A DNA stretch of 64,000 bases from Cunninghamia lanceolata (GCA_027924645.1 BSBN01000355.1:1375001-1439000), one strand, 5' to 3'; positions 20,869 through 32,182 are shown, counted from the first letter of the stretch. Notes: a model not told the origin generated them from the letters alone. A program made the numbers and translations.

Positions 20869-23448
20869 TGATGGTAGTTGTTTGTCATTGATGTCAAAGA
20901 GGTATTGAGGGTGTTGAGTTAGTGTGCATCTTCATAAGAGGTATATAGGTTGTTCAGGATCATGTCTTTCACAGTTGGGAACTTCAATTAGGAGTTGTTC
21001 ATTTGGATAGGATAAGAGTGTTGATTATGCCTTCAATAAGGATGTTGTTAGTTGAGTTGGCTTGGTTAGTATATACCTTTCATGTGATGTGTCGATCATC
21101 AATGGTGTTGTTGTTCTTCAATTGCTTATACTGATGATGGAGTTTATTATCTTGCTAATAGTGCAAAGTCTTCGTTCAGGATGTCTTCAAGGACTGATAA
21201 GCATCATGAGTAAGAACAATATGTGTAATGTTAATGATAGACACGGGTTGAAGGTATCAGTCATAATTGATTGATAGGTTTGCAGGACTTGATTGATCAA
21301 TTGATGATCACATTGGTTGTTAATGTCTATCTTGTTATTATGGTGTTAAGGAAAGAACACAATGCATGTGTTGAATATTGTAGTTGAGAAATGATGTTGA
21401 TACCATTCATTCAGAGTTACAAAATTTGGTGCTTGATCAAAGCTTGTGTTGATACAAGGATAAGATGTACATTGGAGTTGAGGTCATTGTTGGTGGACGT
21501 TTGACAAGTTGATAAATTGTTGAAGAGTTTCTTCAGACTAGCAAAGAATTATAGAGCTCTCACAAAGTCCATAAAGTCTTGCATTAAGGATTTGATTCTA
21601 ATTTGAAGATCTAAACCCTAAAGGATTTCTAATCTCTAAGGCTAAATCCTAATATGCAATCTATAAAGTTTTATTTGTAATAGGTTGTTATCACTAAAGT
21701 TGACCTAATAGAGGGTATTTGTGTCATAAGTTTAACTAGCTCATTACCTTTTCTACTAAACACCACCAGTTTACATAAAGAGATAAATGTCAAAGAGTTT
21801 TTGAATATTCAAGTGACCATAGGTTCATAAAGCCACAACCCAAATCGAAGAACAAATTAGATATTCTTAGAAAAGGCTTAAACATTTCTAAAAAGTATAT
21901 AGGTTCATCTTATTCACATTGCTATAGGCACCAAAAGTTCCTTTTTAAGATCTTTAGTTAAGTCATCGAATATTTTTTGAAGTGGGAAGTTTATTTCCTT
22001 ATGCAACCCGAAAAAGATGATATTTGATTTATTTTTTTATCTTAGAAACTTTCTTATTTATCTCCATTTTTGATGGTCGGTTTTATGTCATATCTTTATG
22101 ACATCAAATTTAGCCTTTTTAAGGAGTTTTTGTTTTTTAAAAAAGGCAGATTTTTTGTTGTAAAAAGGCAAGATTTTTTTATATTGGAGGAGATTTATAT
22201 ATATATTTTTGGGGAAAGTTTTTATGAAAGTGAGGAGTATGACTTGTTTATACAGAAGATGAAAATGTTGAGATAATATGAAATTATAAGAGATTTTATT
22301 TTTCTATTACAGGATATTGATTGATTTATTAATGAAGATTTTTTTCAGAAGAAGAAGATGAATGGATTGGGAGAAGTTATTTTGCAAGAGCATATTGAAA
22401 AAGATTTTATTTTTGAAAGAAGAAAATTGAAAAGTGTTTTTTTGCGAGGAATATGAAATATCATTTCATTATATTTTGATACATAGATTGAAGATATTTT
22501 TGCCAGAGAAATTTTTCAAAAAGAAATGTCAGATGATTTTATTGCAGAGAAGGTTGATTGACAAATTGGTGGAGTTATTTTTGCAGATTGAATTTGCACA
22601 GGCAAAATGATTTTTATGAAAAAATTTTTTTAAAAGAAATTGTTTTTGACAGGGGCAATATTGAATATTTTTTATGCAGGAGTTTTATTGAAGACAAATT
22701 TGTTTATGTTGAAATGTCATTGAATATGAAGAGACATTTACAGATATGAGGGCAAAAATAAGATATTGAAGATCACTGAATTTTCTTCTGCAGAATATGA
22801 AAGGTTTTATGCTCACTAAAATGGATTTGCAAGACAAAGAATTTGAAGAGACCGTATTTGCAAATGCAAGAATATCAAGGATTGAAATAATTGTGGAGAG
22901 AAGACAAAATATGAAAAGTCATCTTGTATATAATGGCTTTGCAGGGGGATTGATATGTGTGTTGTTGCGTGGATCAGCATTCCGGGTTGAATATATTTTG
23001 AATATCCTCTTGAAGAGAAAATTTAGATGATGAGAGAAGTATGGTCATATGATAGACACATGTGAAAGAAGTGATTTGTATCGAAACAGAGAATCCCTCT
23101 GAGTTCTTCATTTTGAGTATATGTTAGGGGTTGGTGCTCCTTGAAGTTGGTGCTTCTAAACATTGTAACCAGTGAGGTTTTTACTTAAGCCAGTGAGGCA
23201 TTTTGAGTGGTTTTTCTACCCCTGGAGGGTTTTCCACTCTGTAATTTTCTTGTGTCATAATCTCATGTCTTTATGTCTTCCATAGCTTCATTTACCGAAT
23301 ATGATTTATGTGATTAATCATTTGTTGATTAATTGTTCAGGTAAATAGTAGTTTAATTTTGATAATCATATTTGTCAATTTTGAAAAATTGTAAAAATAA
23401 TACAACACTGATTCACCCCCCCTCTCAGTGTTGTCCTGGACTCCTACA
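20869..23448 (+). mobile_element. Solo LTR, 2.6 kb, probably Copia
   Basis: It begins TGATGGTAG and ends CTCCTACA, so the ends are TG/CA. It is flanked by TTGTC at 20864-20868 and 23449-23453. The 3' part has GGAGGGTTTTCCACTCTG and ends with a C-run followed by CTCAGTGTTGTCC, as in long plant Copia LTRs. There are no internal domains, so this is the product of LTR-LTR recombination. The stretch 22000-22800 is strongly poor in C on this strand (about 1-3 per 60 bases). Confidence 0.85.
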
Positions 23449-23453
23449 TTGTC

Positions 23454-23640
23454 TTGTCTTATAACTTGACATTAAAATTTGTTGTAAGATGAATGGTCAC
23501 TAAATTTATTTCAAATGGCCAGTAGCATGAACATAAACCTTAAAAGATAAAGGTATAATAATATTTATTCCAAGTAGTGAAGAGTATGAGCATAAATCAT
23601 AAAAGGTAAAAGTAGAATAATATATTTTTTTGTTGTGCCA
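23454..23640. repeat. Continuation of the inverted arm with minisatellite units
   Basis: It contains GCATGAACATAAACC and AATAATATTTATTCC in reverse orientation to 15485-15680. It stops at a T-run and a GC-rich stretch (GTGACCCAGCCCAGCGACCC, 23651). Confidence 0.7.
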
Positions 23641-23789
23641 GGGGTATCCCCGTGACCCAGCCCAGCGACCCAACCCAACCTTACCTTGGTCTTACAAGCT
23701 ACCAAGTTGGGGTCAGGAAGGGGCAAGCTAAGGTGAGACTAAAAAAGTAGATTATGCCTTATGCTTTGGTGAGAAAGTTGCACAGCTAT

Positions 23790-24247
23790 AGGGCTTCATT
23801 GACTCTAATACGACAGGTAACTTGGATAAAAGAAGGTCTACATCAGGCTATGTTTTCACTTTTGTCGGGGCAGCTATTAGCTGGGTCTCAAGATTACAAC
23901 AAGTAGTTGCTCTTTCCACAACTGAGGTTGAGTACATTGCCCTCATCGAAGGAGCAAAAGAAATGGTTTGGTTGCAGTGTTTGTTTATTGAATTGGGTTC
24001 CAAACAACAAGTTTTCACACTCTTTTGTGACAGTAACAATGCTATTCATTTGGCCAAGAATGTGACATTCCACAACAGGACCAAACACATTGAGCTAAGG
24101 TATCATTTCATCCGTAGCATGATTGAAGAAGGCAAGTTGCAAGTTCAAAAGATCAACACCAAGATCAATCCGGTTGATGCATTCACCAAGGTTGTACCTC
24201 GAGAGAAGTTCAAATTCTGCCGGGCTTCTCTCAGCATTGCCAAGATG
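23790..24247 (+). pseudogene. Copia RNase H fragment
   Basis: The frame reads GFIDSNTTGNLDKRRSTSGY, FVGAAISWVS, VVALSTTEVEYIAL, KEMVWLQCLF, LFCDSNNAIHLAKN, FHNRTKHIELRYHFIR, and ends AFTKVVPREKF ... SIAKM with TGA at 24248. This is the C-terminal RNase H of a Copia polyprotein (KRRSTSG, STTEVEY, CDNxAI, HxRTKHIE). The frame is open from 23790 to its natural end. Everything upstream (gag to RT) is absent. It directly precedes a short LTR. Confidence 0.9.
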
Positions 24248-24305
24248 TGACATTGAGACTAGAGTAGGGGAGTGAGCAACAATCAATGGACTTCAAGTGG
24301 CAGAT

Positions 24306-24568
24306 TGTTGGATTGTGAAGTCCAAAAGACACATTATTTCTCCCACCAAATCTCTTGCCTCTTGGTCTTCCTTATCCATTGTGGATATTGCTTTATAAGA
24401 GAGATGTATTGTTGCTATCATGTATTGTATTCACACTTCATACAGAGATAATAAAATTGTTCCCCTGCTCCTGTGGATGTAGCTAGTTAATGGTGAACCA
24501 CGTTAAATTTGTTGTCTCATGTGTGTGTTCTATTTCACTTTGCTTTCCCTGTTCCATTAAATTTAACA
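24306..24568 (+). repeat. 3' LTR of the Copia fragment (263 bp)
   Basis: It begins TGTTGGATTGTGAAG after GTGGCAGAT and ends TTTAACA. It contains the Copia R/U5 motif GGTGAACCACGTTAAA. Direct repeats of about 65 bp (CTTACAAGCTxCCAAGTTGG ...) lie at 23690-23750 and 24569-24633, outside the whole fragment. Confidence 0.75.
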
Positions 24569-24632
24569 CTTACAAGCTGCCAAGTTGGGGTCAAGAAGGG
24601 GCAAGTTGAGGTGAGACTAAAAAAGTAGAATA

Positions 24633-26940
24633 ATATTTATTCAAACCATAAATGCAATGAGATAAAAAGTAAAGGTAAATAATATTTATTCCAAATATTA
24701 AGTAACATGAACATAAACTATAAAAGTAAAGTAATATTTATTTCAGGATGTCAATAACATATAAAAAATAAAAATAAAATAATTACGTTAAGAGTACTCT
24801 ACAGTCACAGTCAGGTGCAAAAGAGACTCAAGATTCTAGATTCTGTATAGTCACAGTCATGTGCAAGAAAAGAGTCTCAAGATTCTAGATTCCGTATAAA
24901 GAAAAACTTAAAAATAGATTACAATTTTCAAAAAATCCAAAATAATAACAATGGAAGGATTTGAAAATTCATAGTTTTCATTTCATTTTCTTTTGAGAAA
25001 GTTGTTCAAGTTTAATGGTCTACCATTGAAAAATCGTCAAAATTTCTTCCTCACCCTCCTCCTGGAAAATATATAGTGAAAACAGTGTAGATAAAAGAAA
25101 AAGGAAGAGCAATTATAGTTGTTGCAGATGCTCTGTGGGAGTGACACTTTGTGAGACGTCAGTGTGTATGTTTATTTTATGTTAAAAAAAAAACACTTTT
25201 GATTGACTGGAGTCCCGAGTTTGAATCTCCTTGTGAATGAATATGTCACAGCTGCATACACATAAGGTTCTGAAAATGTCATGGTGCTTTGAATTTATCC
25301 ACAGACAATTTAGGTTGACTATTTTGTTTTCGGTTTATGTTCACATGGTCTTGAAACTTTGGATAGATTTTAAATGCGTCATGGTTTTGGAGTTTAAATG
25401 ATAGATAGTTGCCTCTTTTTCTTTTGTTTCTTTCTTCTTTTTTTGGGTAGTTATTAAAAATTGTAAACTGACTATGTTGTTAATTGTTGTTAAGAAAAGA
25501 TTCTATAGAAATTTCTCTGATAAGTTTCCAAAAATGTATGTGATTTTTTGCTTTTACATACATATGCAAGTGAATTATAGAAAGACTACACATTTAGATG
25601 GAATCTGTCCTATAGACATAATATTTCAGGAAAAAAAAACCATTTTTTAAAAATCATTTTATTTTAAATCATTTCATTCCAGGAGGAAGAATTTGGTTGT
25701 CCTTTATAGTATGCATAAATATGCAACAAACAGTAGATTAGTCGTAAAATTAGTTAAACTGTGATTATTGTCATGGATTTTAAGGATATAAAAATATCTT
25801 TTTAAAAAATTAAATTAAAATTTTAAATAAAAAATAATTTATATGAAAAAGTTTGACAGGAAAATTAAACCCGAGAATGATGAGTAAGAATGTAAAATGT
25901 TGAATTTCATTTATTCATTTAAGATGTTTTTTGATTTACCTTACCATATTCTATATTGAATGTCCAAAAATAACTAGCATATTTATGTTTTAAAAAATAT
26001 CTCTAAAATATGTTTAGAGATATCCTTCTCCATTCCATTTGTATAATGACAAATTGAATAAAAAATAGGCATAGAAAAAAATATCTCTTGGCATGTTTTA
26101 TATATTTTTTTAAATATAAATATGCTAGTTATACATCAGCTTAAGAAAGCATGCAAATTGAGTTATCAACTTGTGTTGGATAGAAGAAATAGAGGTGTCT
26201 AGTTGTGTGGTAAAGAGATGGACGACGAGGTAATCTATAGAGGTGTAAAGTAGAGGAGTCGGTAAAAGGAAGGTGACAACCAATGATTAGCCATTAACCC
26301 ATGGTCCCATGTGGTTGCATAAGAGAATTTGATATTTAAATTTGAACAATAGAGGTGGTCCCATGCAAATTTTTAATTATATAAAAATGATAATTTAGAA
26401 TCTTTCTCTATTTTAGTAGAACAATTACTGCTTAGGAATTAAAAATACACTCTGCATAATGGCAAAAATGTCACATAGCTGCAAACATTTCTTTCCCTAT
26501 TTTTTACACTTGCCTCCAATTTTTGGGAAAAATCTGGAGTCTATAAATGATGTAGAAGTGTTACATAACAATAATTTCTGAAAATTTTATTTTAAAAAAA
26601 ATTATAGAGTTAAAAAAATAAAATTTAAGTTGACTACTTAAAAATAAGAAGAAAAATTAAATATTCATGAGACCATTGACTCCACAAATAACTCCATAGA
26701 AAATTTTAGGAAAAAGAAAATTGTTTTCTTTAAATCATTTTATTCAAGGAGGAAGAATTTGGTTGTCCTTTATAGTTGCATAAATATGCCATTGAACACT
26801 AGAGACTAGTTGTAAAATTAGTTAAGTATGATTATTGTCATGGATTTTGAGGATATAAAAATAGTTTTTAAAAAAATAAAATAAATTAATTTTTCAAATA
26901 AAAAATATTTTATATGAAAAAGTTTGACAAGAAAATTAAG
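24633..26940. other. AT-rich repeat mosaic, no gene
   Basis: Holds minisatellite-like units (24640-24760), a ~52-bp tandem pair (CAGTCACAGTCAxGTGCAA, 24795 and 24848), and two related ~270-bp blocks (25665-25885 and 26725-26955, both with GGAGGAAGAATTTGGTTGTC). A block at 26131-26300 is shared with 38880-39035. The stretch 25920-26115 is repeated at 29065-29275. Confidence 0.6.
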
Positions 26941-26984
26941 CCCAAGAATGATGAGTTTACACTTCTTCAGTCTGTGATCTAGGC

Positions 26985-28266
26985 TGTTCCTATTTACAGG
27001 AGTTTTCTTTAGGTGGCTCCTTCATACTTCATTAGGGCGTTTGATGCTCTATCACGACAATTCCTTTAGAGTGGTACTTTGTTGGCCTCTAAGTGGAGTT
27101 TAGTAAAGTGGGAATCTATTTGTTGGCCAAAGAGAGAAGGGGGGCTTGGTCTTAGGTCTGCGGCTTTGAATGGTCAAGTGCTGGCTGCTAAATTATATTG
27201 GCGATGGTGTATCTGTCAAGATCAGCTTTGGGCTAGAATTCTCACAAATAAGTATCTTCGAGAAGTCGATAGTAGGGATGTCCCTTGCTACTCATGTATC
27301 TGTCAGGATCAGCTTTGGGCTAAAATTCTCACAAATAAGTATCTTGGAGAAGTGGATAGTAGGGATGTCCCTCGTTACTCTCTTGAGGGGAAAGGATCCT
27401 TTATTTGGCACACTTTGAAGATTGTGGCTAAGCTTATTAAGCAAGGGCTTTTTTGGATTTGTAATAAAGGCTCAGAAGCCTTGTTCTGGTTGGATGCTTG
27501 GGATAGTCACCCTCCTATCCTTTCAAGCTATCTGCATCTCTAGCCCCTCAGTGACTGTTTTACTGTTGTTGGCTGGAGCAAAGTGGCTGATTATAAGATT
27601 GTTATGCGTTTAGGGGACGCTGATGTTTGGAGATGGAAAGAGCCCCAAGATTGGCCACCTGGAGGGTTAGAAGGAGCTAGACAAAAGTTGGCTCAGATTA
27701 TTTTCAATATAGAATGCAATTCTCTTGATGAGCATGATACTTTTGCTTGGGGCTGGGATTCTACTGGTAGGTATTCTGTGGCAGGGGGTTATTTGGAGTT
27801 GGACAGATAGATCTTTAGCAGTGATGGTGTTCCATGGTGGAAGCAAGTGTGGAATAAATTTTCTTGGTCTAAATGTAATTTGTTATTGTGGTTGTTGGTG
27901 CAAAATAAGTGCCTTACTTGGGACAATCTTTGTAAGCAGGGTTTCCAGGGCCCTTTTATTTATATGTTGTGTTGCAATAGTGGGGAGTGTGTCTCTCATC
28001 TTTTCTTTCAATGTCCCTTTTCTATGGAGATTTGGCATCTCTGGTGGGGTCTTTGGAATCAAGTGTGTGGGCATGTTACTTTGTTGGTGGAGTTCTGGGC
28101 TCGATTGGGTAAGCCGCCTGTTAATACTCCTTTTCTTCAGGTGGCTTGGGCTATTGGGCCTTCTTTCATTTTATGGAATATTTGGCTGGAGGGGGATCAT
28201 CAGATTTTTCAGGATGCAAAATTGAATGTCCAACATTTGTGGAGAAAAATTATGAGTACGATCTAG
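26985..28266 (+). pseudogene. LINE ORF2 C-terminal part (RT tail and zf-RVT)
   Basis: Reads KWSLVKWESICWPKREGGLG, LRSAALNGQVLAAKLYW, GKGSFIWHTLK, ALFWLDAWD, then KFSWSKCNLLLWLLVQNKCL, CVSHLFFQCPFSMEIWHLWW: the usual order of RT C-terminus, thumb and zf-RVT in plant LINEs. Stops lie near 26991, 27015, 27068, 27541, 27808 and 28264. An 87-bp in-frame tandem duplication (about 27211-27297 and 27298-27384) repeats CICQDQLWAxILTNKYL. The copy is inactive. Confidence 0.85.
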
Positions 28267-28421
28267 GAGACAGTTTTAGCAAAGTGTGACCTTTCAGTTG
28301 CTGTAGATCCTTCAGATGCTTCTATCTACAGCCGGTTTGATTTTCAGAGTCAGGGAGATACCTCATTGTTAGCTAGAAGAAGCAAAGGTAAATATTTTGG
28401 TAGGAAGATTAATAGGGTTGG

Positions 28422-28934
28422 GTGGTGGCTTCCCCCACCTCAAGGGGTTTTGAAGATCAATTTACTGATGGTTCCTCTAGAGGGAATCCTGGTCATGTTG
28501 GTATGGGGGGTATTGGTCGTGATAGTTCAGGTAATGTGCAGTTTCTCTTTTCTATTTATAAAGGATGGCATACAAATAATTACATGGAAGCTCTTGCCAT
28601 ATTACATGCTATGGACAGAGGGTGTGCTTTGGGGTGGAGAAGGATTATTTGTGAATCTGATTTTCAAGTGGTGGTTAATCTGTTGAATGTTCAACGACTG
28701 GATGATGTCAACTGGCATCTTGCTTTGGTTATTAGACAGATTCTTAGGTTGGGTAGGTCTTTTTATTTTGTGGTCTACTCTCATATTCCTAGCGAGTGGA
28801 ATAAAGTGGCAGATTGTTTGGTCAAATGGGCTTCTGATCAGATGCAAGATTGGAATATTTGGAATAAGGATCGGTTACTTGCGAATTACTCTCAATTGTT
28901 GGACCAGCTATTGTTGGCTGATAGGATTATGTGA
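28422..28934 (+). pseudogene. LINE C-terminal RNase H domain
   Basis: Contains FTDGSSRGNPGHVGMGGIGR (first catalytic Asp), NNYMEALAILHAMDRG (Glu), ICESDFQVVVNLLN (Asp) and HIPSEWNKVADCLVKWA, ending TGA at 28932. All core acidic residues are present. A one-base loss near 28460 separates it from the upstream KIN segment. An RNase H of this type is found at the C-terminus of some plant L1-like LINEs. Confidence 0.85.
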
Positions 28935-29033
28935 CTCTTGGTTTTGTCCTTGGGTTGTTGGCCCCTTCTTGTATTGTGTTCTTTTGATTGATTAATAAAT
29001 TTTTACCCCATTTTTATAAAAAAAAAAAAATGG

Positions 29034-29818
29034 ATGTAGAATGTTATGCCATTTATTAAGTAAAGATGCTTTTTTATTTATTTTGTCATATTCTATATTG
29101 AATGTCAAAAAATAACTAACATATTTATATTTTAAAAAATATATCTAAAATATGTCAAGAAATATCCTTCTGAACCACCTATTCCATTTATATATGACAA
29201 ATTGATTAAAAAATAGACCCCTGGAAAAAAATATCTTCCTTAAATTTTTAAAAACATAAATATGCTAATACATATACCAACAATGAATAACCAGTAAACA
29301 TAAAATTAGAATAATATTTATTCTAAAAAGATAAAAGATATTTATTCTAAACGGTGAGTAGCATGAACATGAACATTAACAGTAAAAATTAAAAGTAGAA
29401 TATTTGCAGGCGTTGGAACAAGAAAGCTTGATAACTCGTAATTCTTCCTGAGAGTGACATTTGTCCGCTCTAACAGAGAAAGATTTCATTTTGGAATACG
29501 ATTCCTCATTAAAGGTGCTTCGAATATCTAATTAAGTGTGTACACGCGGCCTCATGGGGGAATATTTGAAGATAAGGGCGGTCTCTTCAATCATTAGTAC
29601 CTCCTGGCAGGTACTCTTCATATGTAAAATGTTTTAAGACCTTTTTCAACTATCAATTTAATTATAATTTAATTATTGTTGTTTTATTTTTTTCATGATT
29701 TTAATTTGTATTATTGGAAAAAAATGTGATTGGTTATTAGAATTTATTTTTTATTGTAGGTTTTACCTAAATATCACAATCAATATAATTTAGACTTAAA
29801 ACTATATCAAATGTTGTT
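29034..29818. other. Non-coding flank
   Basis: 29065-29275 repeats 25920-26115, and 29290-29400 is minisatellite-like. 29400-29818 shows no feature that I recognise. Confidence 0.5.
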
Positions 29819-29864
29819 ATATGGAGTCTATAGTAGGCATGAGCTTTCCACAGTCCATAGTAAT

Positions 29865-29971
29865 TGTGAGAATTTGTTTTTGGATTACACTATGTGTGTT
29901 TTTGTCTCAACCTTTCGGATCACACTCAGTGATCCATCATCAGGAAGATGATACAATGAAATAAGATTGCA
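29865..29971 (+). repeat. Left inverted arm (107 bp)
   Basis: From TGTGAGAATTTGTTTTTGG to AAATAAGATTGC. It pairs with 31226-31332 with only a few mismatches. Confidence 0.9.
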
Positions 29972-31225
29972 GAGTTTAGCTTTATAAAAAGGGAGAGAGG
30001 GGGATTAGGGTTGACAATGAAGTAGGAAAAGTAACTCAATGATTAACAACCCAAGAATTCCTATAAAGTCAAAGATGGAAGACCAAAGAGTTAAGTCGCA
30101 TTATAATATCATTGGAATGGTAAAAATGAACCCAATAGATCTAAAAAAAAAAACATCAAATAGAATGACTCAATAAACTATAATAAATGGATATATATAG
30201 TATGTTGTATAATACCGTTGAACAAAATACAATAAGTAGAGGAAGAAGATATATTGAATTAAAATAACATAATGTGTAGTAATACAATTAGAGCCAAGAG
30301 TATAAATAGCAATATATAATAAAACTAAATATGTAAAAAGGAACACGTTAAAATTAATTTAACATAACTTAGGAGAGAATAAGGTAAAAAATTATGATAA
30401 GGAAATAAATGATGTGAAAACATTTAAGAAGGAACAAAATGTATAATAGAAGGCACACCGAAAATAAAATAAATAATATATAATCAATAATTATAGATGA
30501 AAAAGTACCTAAAAGGTAGACAAATGAAAGAAACAAAGAAAGATAAAATAAGACATCAAATTATCGTAATAAAAGTAAAACAAAAAGGGTAAAAAATATG
30601 GAATACTATCTAATGCATAGCTATATAAACGCTATTGAAAAAATAATGAATAGCAATATATAAAAAGGGTTAATATATTTGATAAATTAGAAAACCAAAA
30701 AGGACAAAAACCGGTAAGTATGGCCAAGAAAGAAACTAAAATTATATAATGAGGCGAAACAATGAGAATAGGGGCAAGAAGCCATGTATACCACATTATA
30801 TCATAGAAGGCTTATGCTATAATACTATAAGAAATAGGATAAAATATGATAATAAGAACAATACAACTAGAGTGAAAATGCGATAAATGTCAAATAGTAT
30901 AATGGATATCTAAATACATGACAAAATGTACAAATAGAAGCTATAAACAGATTATAATAAATTAATGAAATGATAAAATGGTAGTTAAGGCCTTAGCGTA
31001 AAGAAAGAGATTTAAAAAACCAAAAAAACAAGAAGTGAAATATATTGAATCAAGCAAATAATAATGCGTAATAAGTTATAAACAATAACAATCAATATAG
31101 CCAAAAAATCCCCAATAAATTGTAATTAATAACTATAATAAATTAAAAAGAAGTCCAAGAAAACTAAGAAGATGTGAGATACCAATAATAGGCAAAGAAA
31201 AAGCAACAAGGATAACATAAACGAG

Positions 31226-31332
31226 GCAATCTTATTTCATTGTATCATCTTCCTGATGATGGATCACTGAGTGTGATCCGAAACGTTGAGACAAAAACAC
31301 ACATAATGTAATCTAAAAACAAATTCTCACAA
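31226..31332 (+). repeat. Right inverted arm (107 bp)
   Basis: From GCAATCTTATTTCATTG to AAATTCTCACA, followed at once by the ATATGGAGTCTA repeat. Confidence 0.9.
31253..31287 (+). ncRNA. Minimal hammerhead-ribozyme-like motif
   Basis: CTGATGA (31253-31259), then after one T a 7-bp stem GGATCAC/GTGATCC closed by TGAGT, then GAAAC (31280-31284) and GTT. This order (CUGAUGA, stem II, GAAA, very short helix III, GUH) is that of the minimal hammerheads reported in Penelope-like elements. The left arm, read on the reverse strand, has GAAAGG, so only the right arm keeps GAAAC. Activity is untested. A loop-less helix III usually needs dimers or tandem copies. Confidence 0.45.
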
Positions 31333-31379
31333 TATGGAGTCTAATCAGACTCAGAGGTTAAATTTTCCCCACTTTTATC

Positions 31380-31853
31380 GGCGTGGTTTCCCCCAAATTA
31401 TTTAACGAGGGTTTGGGAGCAGCGCCCCCAAGACAGGGTCAAGGGGCAGCGCCCTGTTGCGATACAGGGCGGGGTCGAGGGGCAGCACCCCCGAAACCTG
31501 AAACGTTTATTTATTATTTTATAAAGGCGTCGGGAGTTATTTTTTCTATTGGCCGACATAAAAAACCCTATTTTGTAACCGACATAAAGCTTGATAAAAA
31601 CGGCTAAGGGTTAGGGTTTCTGTTGATATTGTATTGTAGCATTTGCAGCGGTATTGAGTTGCAAGGATTGCAAGTTGTAATCGGTTTGATTTGTTAGATA
31701 ATAATACCGGCTCTCTGTTGGTGGATGTAGCCCGAGTTTGGGTGAACCACGTTAAAAATTGTCTCTCGCTGTTATTATTTCTGTGTATTTTTCATTCATC
31801 TGTTTAATCTTTATTTGCATTTAATTGATATCTTCTGCATGCAATTCCTAACA
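31380..31853 (+). repeat. LTR fragment, Copia-like
   Basis: Contains GC-rich GGGGCAGCGCCC motifs (31441 area), then GTTGGTGGATGTAGCCCGAG and GGTGAACCACGTTAAAA (31720-31757), the same R/U5 motif as in the LTR at 24306-24568. It ends ...CCTAACA at 31853. A clear TG start and a target repeat were not found, so the 5' limit is approximate. Confidence 0.6.
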
Positions 31854-32068
31854 TCAAATGAATATCATTATAACCACAATCAAATCAATTTCATATGCTT
31901 GATATCCAAAATCAATCAAAATTTGTACAAGTCAAATAATATTTATTGCAACCATGGTGAAAATACCCAAAATCAAATCAAATGTATATTTACATATCTA
32001 AAATCAAATCAAATCCATATTCTTTATACCCAAAATTAAATGAAATCTATTTATTGGATACCATGTCC

Positions 32069-32182
32069 CTGGTAGTCATTAATTTTCCACAGTCCATGAT
32101 GTTGAGTTGGTAATGCTTCTGGATTTGACTGTGTTTTATTATTTTCCTCAACACAGTCAAATCCAGAAGCATTACCAACTCA
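32069..32182. mobile_element. 114-bp foldback insertion
   Basis: Flanked by ATACCATGTCC at 32058-32068 and 32183-32193. A 34-bp leader with TTTTCCACAGTCCAT is followed by a perfect inverted repeat: arm 32103-32136 (TGAGTTGGTAATGC ... GACTGTGTT) and arm 32149-32182, loop about 12 nt. Copy 1 has no such insertion (near 10020). It shares leader, layout and target-repeat length with 29831-31332. Confidence 0.75.

Larger units (their letters stand above)
26956..29033 (+). mobile_element. 5'-truncated plant L1-type LINE
   Basis: The remnant starts inside the RT C-terminal region and ends at a poly-A run (29021-29033), the hallmark of target-primed insertion. It separates sequence that is continuous elsewhere (the AATGATGAGT stretch at 25875 against 26949 and 29033). 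Domains in order are the RT tail, the CCHC-like zf-RVT region and a C-terminal RNase H. EN and the RT catalytic core are missing. Confidence 0.85.
29831..31332. mobile_element. 1.5-kb inverted-repeat element with Penelope-like terminal motif
   Basis: Flanked by the 12-bp direct repeat ATATGGAGTCTA (29819-29830 and 31333-31344). A 34-bp leader (29831-29864, with CTTTCCACAGTCCAT) precedes the left arm (29865-29971). The right arm (31226-31332) is its near-perfect reverse complement and ends exactly at the target repeat. The 1.25-kb middle is non-coding, A+G-rich and without long frames. The arms carry a hammerhead-like motif. Penelope-like elements have such arms, and Dryad Penelope-like elements are known from conifers. 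Assignment to that class is inference because no RT is present. Confidence 0.6.

Noticed and set aside
27725..28225. 166-codon forward frame in the LINE
   Set aside because: Shadow in another frame of the zf-RVT region (27847-28266), which has the family motifs.
29865..29971. Second active hammerhead in the left arm
   Set aside because: On the reverse strand the core reads GAAAGG instead of GAAAC, so the short helix III cannot form.
32069..32182. microRNA precursor
   Set aside because: The arms are perfectly paired and flanked by an 11-bp target repeat, so a foldback insertion explains it better. Small-RNA reads could still reopen this.
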